Source of the DNA: JANPPS01 sp965246925
GTDB lineage: Bacteria; Pseudomonadota; Alphaproteobacteria; Acetobacterales; Acetobacteraceae
Length of the DNA stretch: 64,000 bases
Assembly (NCBI GenBank): GCA_965246925.1
Contig: OZ251994.1
Coordinates: forward strand, 2,294,001-2,358,000
Reading direction: 5' to 3'
The first letter of the stretch is position 1; every line of letters starts with the position of its first letter. A model generated the notes under the pieces. It was not told the DNA's origin, made no database searches, and saw only the letters and a program-made list of their open reading frames with translations. Positions 42,669-50,635 of this stretch are shown piece by piece. The position numbers and the translations under genes were made by a program.

Positions 42669-42724
42669 AAGTGGTTTCGCTTGCGGCCAATGTGAGTGGC
42701 GTTAACATTGACCCGGAGAACACC

Positions 42725-43138
42725 ATGGTTTTGGCAAAGATGGACGAGATCGGTCGTCCGGCGTGGCTCGCCGCCGTCCTGGCCGGCTTCTGGCTGTTCT
42801 GGCCGGTCGGGCTGGCGATGCTAGGCTACCTCGCCTGGACTGGCCGCCTGCAGAGCATGCGGCGGCAGCGGATGGGCGGCGGGCGCTGGCATAACATGCG
42901 GCGCCAAGCGTTTGCGCAGGGGTTCGGCGCGCAGGGCTTTGGCGGCAGCGGCAACCAGGCGTTCGACGACTACCGCACCCACACGCTGCAGCGGCTCGAG
43001 GAAGAGCAGGCGGAGTTCGTGGAATACCTGGAGAAGCTGCGCCGGGCCCGGGACAAGGCGGAGTTCGACCAGTTCATGGCCGAGCGTGGCCGCCGGAGTG
43101 ACGTCGTGGTCGATCACGGCGACAAGCAGGCGGCGTAG
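42725..43138 (+). CDS. DUF2852 small membrane protein
   Basis: 137 residues from ATG 42725, which follows GGAGA. One membrane helix lies near residues 14-38 (WLAAVLAGFWLFWPVGLAML). A Gly/Phe-rich stretch (FAQGFGAQGFGGSGNQAFDD) comes next, then a charged coiled helix (RLEEEQAEFVEYLEKLRRAR). This is the typical DUF2852 layout of alphaproteobacteria; its function is not known. Downstream of the TetR-type regulator by 56 bases. Confidence 0.9.
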   Translation: MVLAKMDEIGRPAWLAAVLAGFWLFWPVGLAMLGYLAWTGRLQSMRRQRMGGGRWHNMRRQAFAQGFGAQGFGGSGNQAFDDYRTHTLQRLEEEQAEFVEYLEKLRRARDKAEFDQFMAERGRRSDVVVDHGDKQAA

Positions 43139-43172
43139 TCAAACGGCGGGCGCGGTTGGTAACCGTGCCCGC

Positions 43173-43901
43173 CTAAGCGCCGCCGTGAACACCCCGAAGC
43201 AAGTCGTGCACATGATACGTCATCAGCGCCAGCAGTAACGCCAGCGCCAGATACAGCACGGTATATTCCAGCTTGGCCGCCGCACTGATCTGTCCATAGT
43301 AACGCCGGTTTTCCGGTGCGCTGGGGTCATAACGCCAAGCCGCCATGAGCTGCGGCAAGGCGATGATGGCGATCACGAACAGCATCGGGCTCGGCTGATA
43401 CAGCATGGCCAGCAGCAACAAGGGCGCCCCCAGCAGCCAAATGCGCGGGCCCAGCACCGCGGTGATCCGCCCGCCATCCAACGGCGACACGGGCAAGAGA
43501 TTAAACAGGTTCAAGAAAAATCCTGAATAGCTGACCGCCAGGCCCAGCGTGCTGCCGGTCTCGCGCGCCCAGAAGAACACCGCGAAGCAGGCCAGCGTGC
43601 CAATGAACGGGCCGCCATAGGCGACGTAAGCCTCGGTCTCGGCATCGGGCGGCATTTCGCGCATGGTGATGAAGGCGCCCATGAACGGGATGAACGCCGG
43701 GGCACTGACCGGCAGGCCGCGCACCCGTGCGGCCATCACGTGCCCCATCTCATGCGCAAACAGCAGGCCCACGAACCCGGCCGCGAACGGCCAGCCCCAC
43801 AGCATGGAATACACCCACAAAGACAGCAGCATACTGCCCGCCGTCAGGCCGATCTTACCGAGCTTCAGCCCGGCTAGCGCCAGGAAGACCAGCTTGATCA
43901 T
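43173..43901 (-). CDS. Site-2-type M50 membrane metalloprotease
   Basis: 242 residues. The zinc-site HEMGH is at residues 50-54 within a membrane helix (GLLFAHEMGHVMAARVRG). The second metal motif is NLLPVSPLDGGRITA with the conserved Asp. No PDZ or CBS domain is present, so it belongs to the minimal M50 group. Such enzymes cut within membrane helices, releasing anti-sigma factors or clearing signal peptides. It overlaps the end of the DUF2167 gene by four bases, which ties the two functions together. Confidence 0.9.
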   Translation of the reverse strand: MIKLVFLALAGLKLGKIGLTAGSMLLSLWVYSMLWGWPFAAGFVGLLFAHEMGHVMAARVRGLPVSAPAFIPFMGAFITMREMPPDAETEAYVAYGGPFIGTLACFAVFFWARETGSTLGLAVSYSGFFLNLFNLLPVSPLDGGRITAVLGPRIWLLGAPLLLLAMLYQPSPMLFVIAIIALPQLMAAWRYDPSAPENRRYYGQISAAAKLEYTVLYLALALLLALMTYHVHDLLRGVHGGA

Positions 43902-44770
43902 GAAGCCCGGCGCAAGAACCGGCGGATCCCCACCCCCACGCCCGCCAGCGCCAGCAGCCCGATCTTGGCAAATTTCAGAATGAACACGCCCGCCAATGCG
44001 ATCAGCCCCAACTTCTTGGCCGCCACCACGCCCACTAGCGCCAGCAGCCCATACTCCGCGACTTTGTCGGTGCTGGCATTGAAGTCGCCATACCCGGCGT
44101 CCTTGTTGAAATCGAGGCTGTCCAGCAGTGACGCCGAAATCCCGCGGTTCGCCTCGCTCGTCGCGATGTCGCTGATGAGGTTGAGGCTGAAATACCCGTT
44201 CCGCCCCAGCGCACGCGTGTTGAAATTGATGCTGGCCTCGCTGTCCGGCTCGCCCTTTTCCTTGGCGCCCAACGCCCAGCTCAGCCGGTGGGTGGTCTTG
44301 TCGTAAGCCGGTGGCTGGGTCCAGTCCGTCAACTCCAGCTCCGGGAAGCCACGTTCGGTGCGCTCCTTGTTGCCCTCCGCCGTGCCCTCCCGCAGATCGG
44401 CCAGGATAGCGTCCGGCTTCAGATCGGCGGCGTCATCATCGCGGATGTAACCCTCCGGCTCCCACCGGATCACCACGATCCAGTCGTCCTGCGAACGGGC
44501 TGACATGACCATGCCGGTCAGCGCCGGGCCGGGGCTGTTGCCCATCGCCCGGGAAACCCGCGCCGCCTCGGCCTGCGGCACGAACGCCATCTTGGCCGGC
44601 AGGCGGAGGGTGGCTTGGTCCCGCAACGGTATCGTCGCCGGCCCCATCGTCGCCGCGGCATGGGCGGCGTTCCAAGCCGCCACCGCTTCGGCCCGCCGCT
44701 CCTCGGTCGCGTTGGACTGGGCGAGGGCGACCGGGGTGCAGAACATCAGCAGCATGAGAAGCCGGAGCAT
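43898..44770 (-). CDS. DUF2167 membrane protein
   Basis: 290 residues with signal peptide MLRLLMLLMFCTPVALAQS. The periplasmic part has the family blocks RLPAKMAFVPQAEAARVSRA, IVVIRWEPEGYIRDDDA, RGFPELELTDWTQPPAYD and HRLSWALGAKEKGE. Two C-terminal hydrophobic helices (about 240-285, LALVGVVAAKKLGLIALAG) end with RRFLRRAS. DUF2167 proteins are uncharacterised. The overlap with the M50 protease gene makes it a candidate partner or substrate. Confidence 0.88.
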   Translation of the reverse strand: MLRLLMLLMFCTPVALAQSNATEERRAEAVAAWNAAHAAATMGPATIPLRDQATLRLPAKMAFVPQAEAARVSRAMGNSPGPALTGMVMSARSQDDWIVVIRWEPEGYIRDDDAADLKPDAILADLREGTAEGNKERTERGFPELELTDWTQPPAYDKTTHRLSWALGAKEKGEPDSEASINFNTRALGRNGYFSLNLISDIATSEANRGISASLLDSLDFNKDAGYGDFNASTDKVAEYGLLALVGVVAAKKLGLIALAGVFILKFAKIGLLALAGVGVGIRRFLRRAS

Positions 44771-44879
44771 CAGAGCCTTCCTTATCCGAGTGTGGAGCTT
44801 ACGGCCGGAACGGGCTGCAAGCTAGTTGCACTCCGCCTCAACTCCGCGGCATGCTTCGAGGATCGACAGGAGTGAGCCG

Positions 44880-46151
44880 ATGAAATCCAGCCGCATGACC
44901 ACGTACATCCTGGTGGCGATGGTGCTGGGCATCGCGGTGGGCGGGCTGGTCAACACGCAGATCGAGGGTGCGGCCGCGCACAAGCTGTTCTCGGGCTACG
45001 TCTCGATCGGCAGCACCATCTTCCTCCGGCTGATCAAGATGATCATCGCGCCGCTCGTGTTCTCGACCCTGGTGGTGGGCATCGGCCATATGGCGGATGC
45101 GGGCACGGTCGGCCGGGTCGGCGGCAAGGCGATGCTGTGGTTCGTGAGCGCCTCCCTCGTGTCGCTCACCCTGGGCCTCGTTCTCGTCAACCTGTTCCAG
45201 CCCGGCGAGGGCGTGCACCGGGTCGTGAGCGGCGCAGTGTCCGGCATCGATGCGCACGCGATGTCGGTCGATGGGTTCGTCAAGCACGTCTTCCCCGACA
45301 GCGCGATCCGCCCGATGGTCGATAACGAAATCCTGCAGATCGTGGTGTTCAGCATCTTCTTCGGCGTCGCCTGCGCCTCGCTCGGCGCCCGGTCCCGCCT
45401 GGTGCTGGAGGCGATCGAGGGCGTGTCCCACATCATCTTGCGCGTGACCGGCTACGTGATGAAGCTGGCGCCGCTCGCGGTGTTCTGCGCCATGGCGGCG
45501 ACCATCTCCACCAACGGGCTCGGCATCCTGGTGAACTATGCGAAGTTCATGGGCGAGTTCTACTTCGGCCTCGTGTGCCTCTGGATCGTGCTGATCCTGG
45601 TGGGGTTCGTGTTCCTGGGCCCCAGCGTGAAACGGCTGATCTCCTTGGTGCAGGAGCCGTTCCTTCTGGCGTTCTCCACCGCGAGTTCCGAGGCCGCGTA
45701 TCCCAAGATGCTGGAGCAGCTGGCCAAGTTCCCGATCTCCAAGAAGATCAGCAGCTTCGTCTTGCCGTTGGGCTACTCGTTCAACCTTGACGGGACGATG
45801 ATGTATTGCACGTTCGCCAGCGTGTTCATCGCCCAGGCCTACGACATCCCACTCAGCTGGGGCACGCAGATCGCCATGCTGCTGACGCTGATGCTGACCA
45901 GCAAGGGGGTGGCCGGCGTGCCGCGGGCCTCGCTCGTGGTGATCGCCGCCACCCTCAGCCAGTTCAGCCTGCCGGAGGAGGGGCTGCTGCTGATCCTGGG
46001 TATCGACACGTTCCTGGACATGGGCCGGTCCGCCACCAACGTGATCGGCAACTCGCTGGCCACCGCCGTGGTCGCGAAGTGGGAGGGTCAGCTGGTGGAT
46101 GACGCCGATACCGAGACCCTGATCGCCGATATGGAGGCGCAGCCCGCGTGA
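44880..46151 (+). CDS. Dicarboxylate/amino-acid:cation symporter (DctA/GltP family)
   Basis: 423 residues from ATG 44880, with AGGAG in front. The family segments are MIIAPLVFSTLVVGIGHMAD, AFSTASSEAAYPKMLEQ (the serine-rich HP1 loop), LPLGYSFNLDGTMMYCTFAS (the NMDGT-type motif written NLDGT) and the C-terminal DTFLDMGRSATNVIGNSLAT. It imports glutamate, aspartate or C4-dicarboxylates with protons or sodium. The stop overlaps the GTG start of a periplasmic binding-protein gene (GTGA), an unusual partner for this transporter class. Confidence 0.95.
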   Translation: MKSSRMTTYILVAMVLGIAVGGLVNTQIEGAAAHKLFSGYVSIGSTIFLRLIKMIIAPLVFSTLVVGIGHMADAGTVGRVGGKAMLWFVSASLVSLTLGLVLVNLFQPGEGVHRVVSGAVSGIDAHAMSVDGFVKHVFPDSAIRPMVDNEILQIVVFSIFFGVACASLGARSRLVLEAIEGVSHIILRVTGYVMKLAPLAVFCAMAATISTNGLGILVNYAKFMGEFYFGLVCLWIVLILVGFVFLGPSVKRLISLVQEPFLLAFSTASSEAAYPKMLEQLAKFPISKKISSFVLPLGYSFNLDGTMMYCTFASVFIAQAYDIPLSWGTQIAMLLTLMLTSKGVAGVPRASLVVIAATLSQFSLPEEGLLLILGIDTFLDMGRSATNVIGNSLATAVVAKWEGQLVDDADTETLIADMEAQPA

Positions 46152-46996
46152 TCCGCGTCCTGGTTTTGCCGGCCCTGCTCGTTCTGATGGCGGGCCCGGC
46201 CTGGGCGGAGGACGGCGTCCTGGACGGCACGCTGCTCGCGGTGCGGAACCGCGGCAGCCTGCGCATCGGCTACCGGGAGAGTGCGGCGCCCTTCGCCTCC
46301 GCCACCCCGTCCGGCCCGGCGGGCTTTTCGGTCGATCTGTGCCGGGAGGTGGCGGTAGATGTGGCCGAGGCGCTGCACCAAGATGATATCCGCATGGAAT
46401 ACGTGCCCGTGGCGGCCGATCAGCGGCTGCCGGCGGTGATGTCCGGGCAGATCGACATCGAGTGCGGCTCCACCACCGCCAACGCGGAGCGGGCGCGGAG
46501 CGTGGCGTTCTCCCCGGTGTTCTTCCTGGCCGGCACCAAGCTGCTGGTGCGCGCCGGGTCAGGGGTGGGATCGGTGCAGGATCTGGCCGGGCAGACCGCG
46601 GCGGCCGCGGCCGGCACCACCAACGCGGACGTGCTGCGCCGGGTGCTGCCGCCCACGGCCAAGCTGGTGACCCCGGATATCGAGGGCGCCTACCGCATGG
46701 TGCAGGACGGCACCGCGGCGGCGATGGCGTCAGACGACGTCCTGCTCGCCGGCCTGGTCGCGGCGCACAAGGACGGCACGACGATGGCGATCGTGGGCGA
46801 TTACCTGTCCTACGAACCCTACGCCCTCGCCTTCCGCCGCGACGACCCGGCGTTCGCCGCCCTGGTCCGCACCACCTTCACCCGCCTATCCACCTCCGGC
46901 CGCCTGATCCGCCTCTACGACCAATGGATCACCACCCCCCTCGCCCTCCCCCTAGGCCCGCATTTGGCGGAGATGTATCGGGCCCTGGGAGAGTAG
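46148..46996 (+). CDS. Periplasmic amino-acid-binding protein (family 3)
   Basis: 282 residues, GTG start at 46148 overlapping the symporter stop. The signal peptide MIRVLVLPALLVLMAGPAWA is followed by the GltI/ArtJ-type fold: GSLRIGYRESAAPFASATPS, GFSVDLCREVA, MSGQIDIECGSTTANAERAR, VAFSPVFFLAGTKLLVR and YLSYEPYALAFRRDDP. It should bind a polar or acidic amino acid. No ABC permease or ATPase gene follows. Either it serves a transporter encoded elsewhere or works with the symporter as a substrate scavenger or sensor. Confidence 0.92.
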   Translation: MIRVLVLPALLVLMAGPAWAEDGVLDGTLLAVRNRGSLRIGYRESAAPFASATPSGPAGFSVDLCREVAVDVAEALHQDDIRMEYVPVAADQRLPAVMSGQIDIECGSTTANAERARSVAFSPVFFLAGTKLLVRAGSGVGSVQDLAGQTAAAAAGTTNADVLRRVLPPTAKLVTPDIEGAYRMVQDGTAAAMASDDVLLAGLVAAHKDGTTMAIVGDYLSYEPYALAFRRDDPAFAALVRTTFTRLSTSGRLIRLYDQWITTPLALPLGPHLAEMYRALGE

Positions 46997-47024
46997 AACG
47001 CGCCGTACCCCCGTAGGGTCGACA

Positions 47025-47081
47025 AGCGAAGCGCAATCCACCGCCAAACCCGCTCATTGGATCGTTGGATGGCGCTTCGCT
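47025..47081. repeat. Hairpin-forming REP-like element
   Basis: AGCGAAGCGCAATCCA (47025-47040) and TGGATGGCGCTTCGCT (47066-47081) are inverted copies with one mismatch, separated by 25 bases. A single related arm, AATGGCGCTTCGCTTATCC, occurs near 50881 at the other side of the accessory region. It lies 28 bases after the binding-protein stop and may end or protect that transcript. Confidence 0.7.
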
Positions 47082-47378
47082 GATCCGCATCGCGAACATG
47101 CCGGCCAACGATGCGCCTGCCGCAAACGCTAGAAGGACCTAGGCCGTGCGTCTTCTCTTCATGGAGAATTCTCGCCGCGCGAGCGCCCGTTGCCAAGGAC
47201 CGCTGAAACTCGGCAACGTGCTACCTCGTACCGGTGCGGCTATCGTCGAAAGTGCCGTATGTCCGGCTATTGTTGGTTTGGCGGACACCTTGAGTTCAGG
47301 CAGCGGTCCAGTCCTCCATGCGCCAGGTGGCCAATCTGCACAGCTTCGCGGTCACTAAGCCAGGACAGCCCGGACCCG
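47082..47378. other. Non-coding stretch before the LysR fragment
   Basis: I see no convincing gene here. Short open frames exist on the plus strand but have no ribosome site or family resemblance. It probably is the former promoter region of the truncated LysR gene. Confidence 0.4.
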
Positions 47379-47546
47379 ATGATCGACATTCGCCAGCTCC
47401 GCCAGTTCATCGCCGGTGCGGAGGAGCTTCACTTCCGCCGTGCCGCCGCCAGGCTGAACATGTCGCAGCCGCCATTGACCGCGGCGATCAGCAGGCTGGA
47501 GCGGGAGGTTGGCGCGCGGCTGATCGAACGCGGCAATCGCGTGGTC
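47379..47546 (+). pseudogene. LysR-family regulator, cut after the DNA-binding domain
   Basis: From ATG 47379 the frame gives a complete LysR winged helix (MIDIRQLRQFIAGAEELHF, RRAAARLNMSQPPLTAAISR, LEREVGARLIERGNRVV), with canonical SQPPLTAAI in the recognition helix. After about 56 residues similarity stops at RVV. The frame runs on without a stop into the unrelated coiled-coil gene. The effector-binding domain (about 230 residues) is missing, so this looks like a gene remnant at the junction with inserted plasmid-type DNA. An in-frame fusion protein of 290 residues could still be made. Confidence 0.75.
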
Positions 47547-47615
47547 CACGGCCGAGCCAGCGGCAAGGCCCCAGCATGGGCATGTGACCCGGGGACGAGA
47601 CAGGAGGGCAGGGCG

Positions 47616-48251
47616 GTGGACGGGACGGCGGAGCCGGCGGAGGACCGGCTGTATGGGCTGATGGAGGTTGCCGAGCGGCACCAGGCCGCGGTGCAGGCGG
47701 CCTTGGACGGACTGGCGGCCGAGCGGGCGGCCCTGGCGCGGGAGCGCGAGGCGCTGGCGCGCGGGGTGGCTGGCTTGCAGTCCGGCACGCAGGGGGCGGT
47801 GCGGGCGGCGGTGGCGGACAGCCTGGCCGGGGCGGCGGTAGAGGGGGTGGCGGCGGTGCAGGCGGCGACGGGGCCGCTGCTGGCGCGGCTGGACGGGGTA
47901 ACGGCGCAGGCCGGGGAGGCGGACGCGGCCTTGCGGGGCGTTGTGGCATGGGCGAGCTGGCGCTTGCTGGGCTGGATCGTGGCCATGGGCGCGGCAGCGG
48001 TGGTGCTGGGGTGGCTCATGAGCAGCGGGGTGTTGTGGTGGGACACGGGGGCAATCCAGGCGGCACGCGCGGAGAAGGCGCGCTTACAGGCGGAGGTGAC
48101 AATGCAGGTCAACCGGGACGAATGGGCGCGGGCGGGGTTCCTGTCCAAGCTGGCCCGGTGCGATCCGGGCGACCGGCCATGCGTGCGGGTCAACGAGGGG
48201 GCGGGGGCGTTCGGGACCGCGAGCGACTACCGGGTGCTGCTGGGGTACTAG
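47616..48251 (+). CDS. Coiled-coil single-pass membrane protein, plasmid-type
   Basis: 211 residues from a GTG at 47616 with the strong ribosome site AGGAGGG seven bases ahead. The N-terminal part is a long Ala/Glu/Arg-rich helix (ERHQAAVQAALDGLAAERAA and on), followed by one membrane helix (LLGWIVAMGAAAVVLGWLMS, about 122-142) and a periplasmic tail with FLSKLARCDPGDRPCVRVNE and DYRVLLGY. The tail reminds me of small membrane proteins found beside relaxase genes on mobilisable plasmids of acetic acid bacteria; this recollection is not checked. No relaxase is present, so it is probably debris of a mobilisation module. Confidence 0.6.
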   Translation: MDGTAEPAEDRLYGLMEVAERHQAAVQAALDGLAAERAALAREREALARGVAGLQSGTQGAVRAAVADSLAGAAVEGVAAVQAATGPLLARLDGVTAQAGEADAALRGVVAWASWRLLGWIVAMGAAAVVLGWLMSSGVLWWDTGAIQAARAEKARLQAEVTMQVNRDEWARAGFLSKLARCDPGDRPCVRVNEGAGAFGTASDYRVLLGY

Positions 48252-48380
48252 CGGCGGCCGAGCTGGGCGGGGTTGTCCATCTACCCGTCCGGCAATCAAC
48301 AGGTCCGTCTTGCCGTCAGCGGCCCGGAGTTTCCGGACAGGGCGGGGGTGGCCGGGTGGGCTTGGTTAGACGGACAGCTA

Positions 48381-48548
48381 TCACCATCCTGGCAGGGCCG
48401 TCCGGTCGGGGATCAAACGTCGGCACGCCTCCCCGCTGCTGCCTGGCATGGTGGGCCGCTCCTCTGCGCGGGCACCTCGCTTGCTGACCAGGAGGCCGAC
48501 CCAAGCGAGCCACATGAAGTTGCAGAACAGCCGCTCTAGGACGCGCAT
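48381..48548 (-). CDS. Small membrane protein, 55 residues
   Basis: ATG 48548 is preceded by AAGGAG at an 8-base spacing. The product starts MRVLERLFCNFMWLAWVGLL, continues VSKRGARAEERPTMPG, and ends at TGA 48381. It has one membrane helix with a positive border, then a polar tail. I do not recognise the family. Its good ribosome site and position beside the plasmid-type gene argue that it is real; the lack of any known homologue argues caution. Confidence 0.45.
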   Translation of the reverse strand: MRVLERLFCNFMWLAWVGLLVSKRGARAEERPTMPGSSGEACRRLIPDRTALPGW

Positions 48549-48635
48549 GACCTTGCTCCTTGGTGATCTGTTCGGCTTTGGACGCGCTCGATTGGCCCAC
48601 TTGCGCGCAAGCCGGCAGGGTAGGCTGGCTGACGT

Positions 48636-49028
48636 TCAGAGGACGGCCACACAGTCAATCTCGATGTCGAACGGGCCAGGCCAGGCCGGCACGCAAAGGA
48701 AGATTCGGGCTGGCGGATCGGCCGGAAAATACCTGGCATACACTGCGTTGACGACCGGGAAGCTCTCTGCCGACGTGCAGTACACGTTGCACTTGACGAC
48801 GTTCGCCAGGGACGTGCCCGCCGTTTCCAGGCAGAGCTTCATCTGGTCCAGCACCAGCTCGGTCTGCCGCTCAATCGAGACTCTGACGACTTCCCCGGTG
48901 TCAGGATCGAAGGGCGGGAATCCCGACACGTAAACAAGCTCGCCAGCCCGGACCACGGGCGTTGTCGGCGTCCCGCGCCGTTCCAGGTAGGTGGAGAGGG
49001 GTTCGACGCGGATCGTTTGGCGTTCCAT
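48636..49028 (-). CDS. RidA-family (YjgF/YER057c/UK114) protein
   Basis: 130 residues from ATG 49028, with AGGAG upstream; the longer frame above it is antisense noise. Family motifs are VRAGELVYVSGFPPFDPDTG, QTELVLDQMKLCLETAGTSL, VVKCNVYCTSAESFPVVNAV and ARIFLCVPAWPGPFDIEIDC. The conserved Arg of RidA (here in PPARIFLCV) that binds the substrate carboxylate is present. RidA removes reactive enamine/imine by-products of amino-acid metabolism. It lies downstream of the LysE-type exporter in the same direction. Confidence 0.92.
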   Translation of the reverse strand: MERQTIRVEPLSTYLERRGTPTTPVVRAGELVYVSGFPPFDPDTGEVVRVSIERQTELVLDQMKLCLETAGTSLANVVKCNVYCTSAESFPVVNAVYARYFPADPPARIFLCVPAWPGPFDIEIDCVAVL

Positions 49029-49069
49029 GGCTGGGTGTCTCCTGTGCAGTGAAGCGGGGTGCGCCGGTG

Positions 49070-49690
49070 TCAGCGGGCGACGAGCAGGCGGACGCCGAGC
49101 AGGACCAGCACGCCGCCCATGACGGCGCTGACCGTGACCTTCGACCGCCGGTAGGCTGCCTGCACCGGGCCGAGCGAGAAAAACAGCGCAAGACCGCAGT
49201 GCCAGGCAGCCGACAGCGCCACGACGATGGCCAGCGTCAGGCCGTATACCCAAGGCGGCGCACCAACCGGCAGTGTCACCACGAACAGGCTGCCGAAGAA
49301 TGCTGCAGCCTTGGGGTTCGTCATGCTGGTCAGGAAACCGCTCCACACGTCCTGCCACGGCGGCGTGCTGGACCGGGCAGCACCTTGGGCGGGCACGGGC
49401 CGGCGGGCACCGAGGATCGTGCGGACGCCGATGTAGATGAGGTAAGCGGCGCCGGTGAGCCGCAGGGCCGTCAGCAGCCAGGCCGCGTGCTGTAGCACCA
49501 GGGCCAAGCCGGCGATGGTGAGGGTCGCCCAGGTCAGGGACGCGAGCGCCACCCCCAGCCCGGCCAGCACGCCGGCCTGACGCGACCCCGTCAACGCCCG
49601 CGACGTGACTACCAGGAAGTTTGGCCCCGGGCTGAGGCAGCCCAGCAAGACGACGCCGGCAATGGTGGCAAGGCTTGCTGCGTAGTCCAC
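49070..49690 (-). CDS. LysE/RhtB-family amino-acid exporter
   Basis: 206 residues with about six membrane helices. The family start GVVLLGCLSPGPNFLVVTSR and the later SMTNPKAAAFFGSLFVVTLP are diagnostic. It exports amino acids or homoserine-like metabolites. It is divergent from the ArsR-type regulator; the 98-base gap contains a palindrome likely to be the operator. RidA follows after 41 bases, giving a small amino-acid detoxification unit. Confidence 0.93.
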   Translation of the reverse strand: MDYAASLATIAGVVLLGCLSPGPNFLVVTSRALTGSRQAGVLAGLGVALASLTWATLTIAGLALVLQHAAWLLTALRLTGAAYLIYIGVRTILGARRPVPAQGAARSSTPPWQDVWSGFLTSMTNPKAAAFFGSLFVVTLPVGAPPWVYGLTLAIVVALSAAWHCGLALFFSLGPVQAAYRRSKVTVSAVMGGVLVLLGVRLLVAR

Positions 49691-49746
49691 GGGTTAAGGC
49701 TCCATCCTGGTTCAGACAGGGAGCGTGCCTGTTGCGTGGAGGCTGG

Positions 49747-49768
49747 TGCTACGGAAACAGCCGTAGCA
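49747..49768. promoter_or_regulatory. Inverted repeat, probable operator of the ArsR-type regulator
   Basis: TGCTACGG-AAACAG-CCGTAGCA: two perfect 8-base arms around a 6-base centre. It lies 20 bases upstream of the regulator start and 56 bases upstream of the divergent exporter start, where a dimeric winged-helix repressor would control both genes. Confidence 0.7.
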
Positions 49769-49788
49769 TCCCGAAGGATAAAGCGATC

Positions 49789-50517
49789 ATGATGCCGCCC
49801 ACCTTGGAACATCACGCCACGCTCCGCCCCAATGCGCTTGCCGAGATCGGCTCCCTGCTCGGGGACCCTGGCCGGGCGGGCATGTTGGACGCCCTGATGG
49901 GTGGTCGGTCACTGACGGCGCGGGAGTTGGCGGGCCATGCCGGCATCGCGCCGCAAACCGCGAGCGGGCACTTGGCACGGCTGCTGGCGGCCGGCCTGAT
50001 CGTGATGGAGAAGCGGGGCCGCCACCACTACCACCGGCTTGCCTCGCCCGACGTTGCACGGCTGCTGGAGACGGTGGCGCAGTTCGCCACCAGGTCCGGC
50101 GACGGGCCAACGCAGCCACCGGTCCGCACCGGCCCGAAAGACCTAGCTCTCCGGGCGGCAAGGACCTGCTACGACCACTTCGCCGGACGGCTGGGCGTCG
50201 GCATTGCCGACGCGTTGATTGCCCAGGGGCGCATTGAGCTGGATGGCGACGGCGGCACCGTCACGGACGCCGGGCGGGCATTCCTGCCCACGTTCGGTAT
50301 TGATGCGTCGCCGGGCAAGCGGTCCGGGCGGCTGTTCTGCCGCCCGTGCCTCGATTGGAGCGAACGCCGACCGCATCTCGCCGGCGCCCTCGGGATTGCG
50401 ATTGCGTGCCGCTGCTTCGAACTCGGGTGGGTGCGGAAGCTGGAGGGCACGCGGGCCGTCAGCGTCACCGTAGCAGGGCAGCGCGGCTTGAAAGACACAT
50501 TCGGGTTTAGCGTCTAA
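49789..50517 (+). CDS. ArsR-type winged-helix transcriptional regulator
   Basis: 242 residues from ATG 49789 (a second ATG follows directly), with AAGGA upstream. The N-terminal winged helix contains EIGSLLGDPGRAGMLDALMG, LTARELAGHAGIAPQTASGH and LARLLAAGLIVMEKRGRHHY. The C-terminal half (about 110-242) includes LFCRPCLDWSERRPHLAGAL and ACRCFELGW, with several Cys that may sense metal, redox state or a ligand. Proteins with this long C-terminal part commonly sit beside exporter genes. It likely represses itself and the LysE-type exporter through the palindrome in front of it. Confidence 0.9.
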   Translation: MMPPTLEHHATLRPNALAEIGSLLGDPGRAGMLDALMGGRSLTARELAGHAGIAPQTASGHLARLLAAGLIVMEKRGRHHYHRLASPDVARLLETVAQFATRSGDGPTQPPVRTGPKDLALRAARTCYDHFAGRLGVGIADALIAQGRIELDGDGGTVTDAGRAFLPTFGIDASPGKRSGRLFCRPCLDWSERRPHLAGALGIAIACRCFELGWVRKLEGTRAVSVTVAGQRGLKDTFGFSV

Positions 50518-50582
50518 CCTAGTAGCAGCAAGCTACGACATCGAGGCAGGCCGCATTAACGCCGGCACTGCCAAAGCCGTAC

Positions 50583-50612
50583 CACTTCGTCAAACGACCG
50601 TTTGACGAAGTG
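50583..50612. promoter_or_regulatory. Perfect 14+14-bp palindrome upstream of serine-recombinase remnant
   Basis: CACTTCGTCAAACG (50583-50596), AC, then CGTTTGACGAAGTG (50599-50612): the arms match without error. It ends 23 bases before the recombinase start. It may be part of a resolution site or an operator used by the intact gene of the source plasmid. As RNA it would also form a very stable hairpin. Confidence 0.75.
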
Positions 50613-50635
50613 ATACACCCCTGTAAGGTCCGGCG

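Noticed and set aside
43173..43901. Rhomboid-type serine protease as an alternative call for the membrane protease
   Set aside because: HEMGH in a membrane helix and a later LDGG motif define a zinc M50 enzyme; no GxSG or catalytic Ser-His pair of rhomboids is seen.
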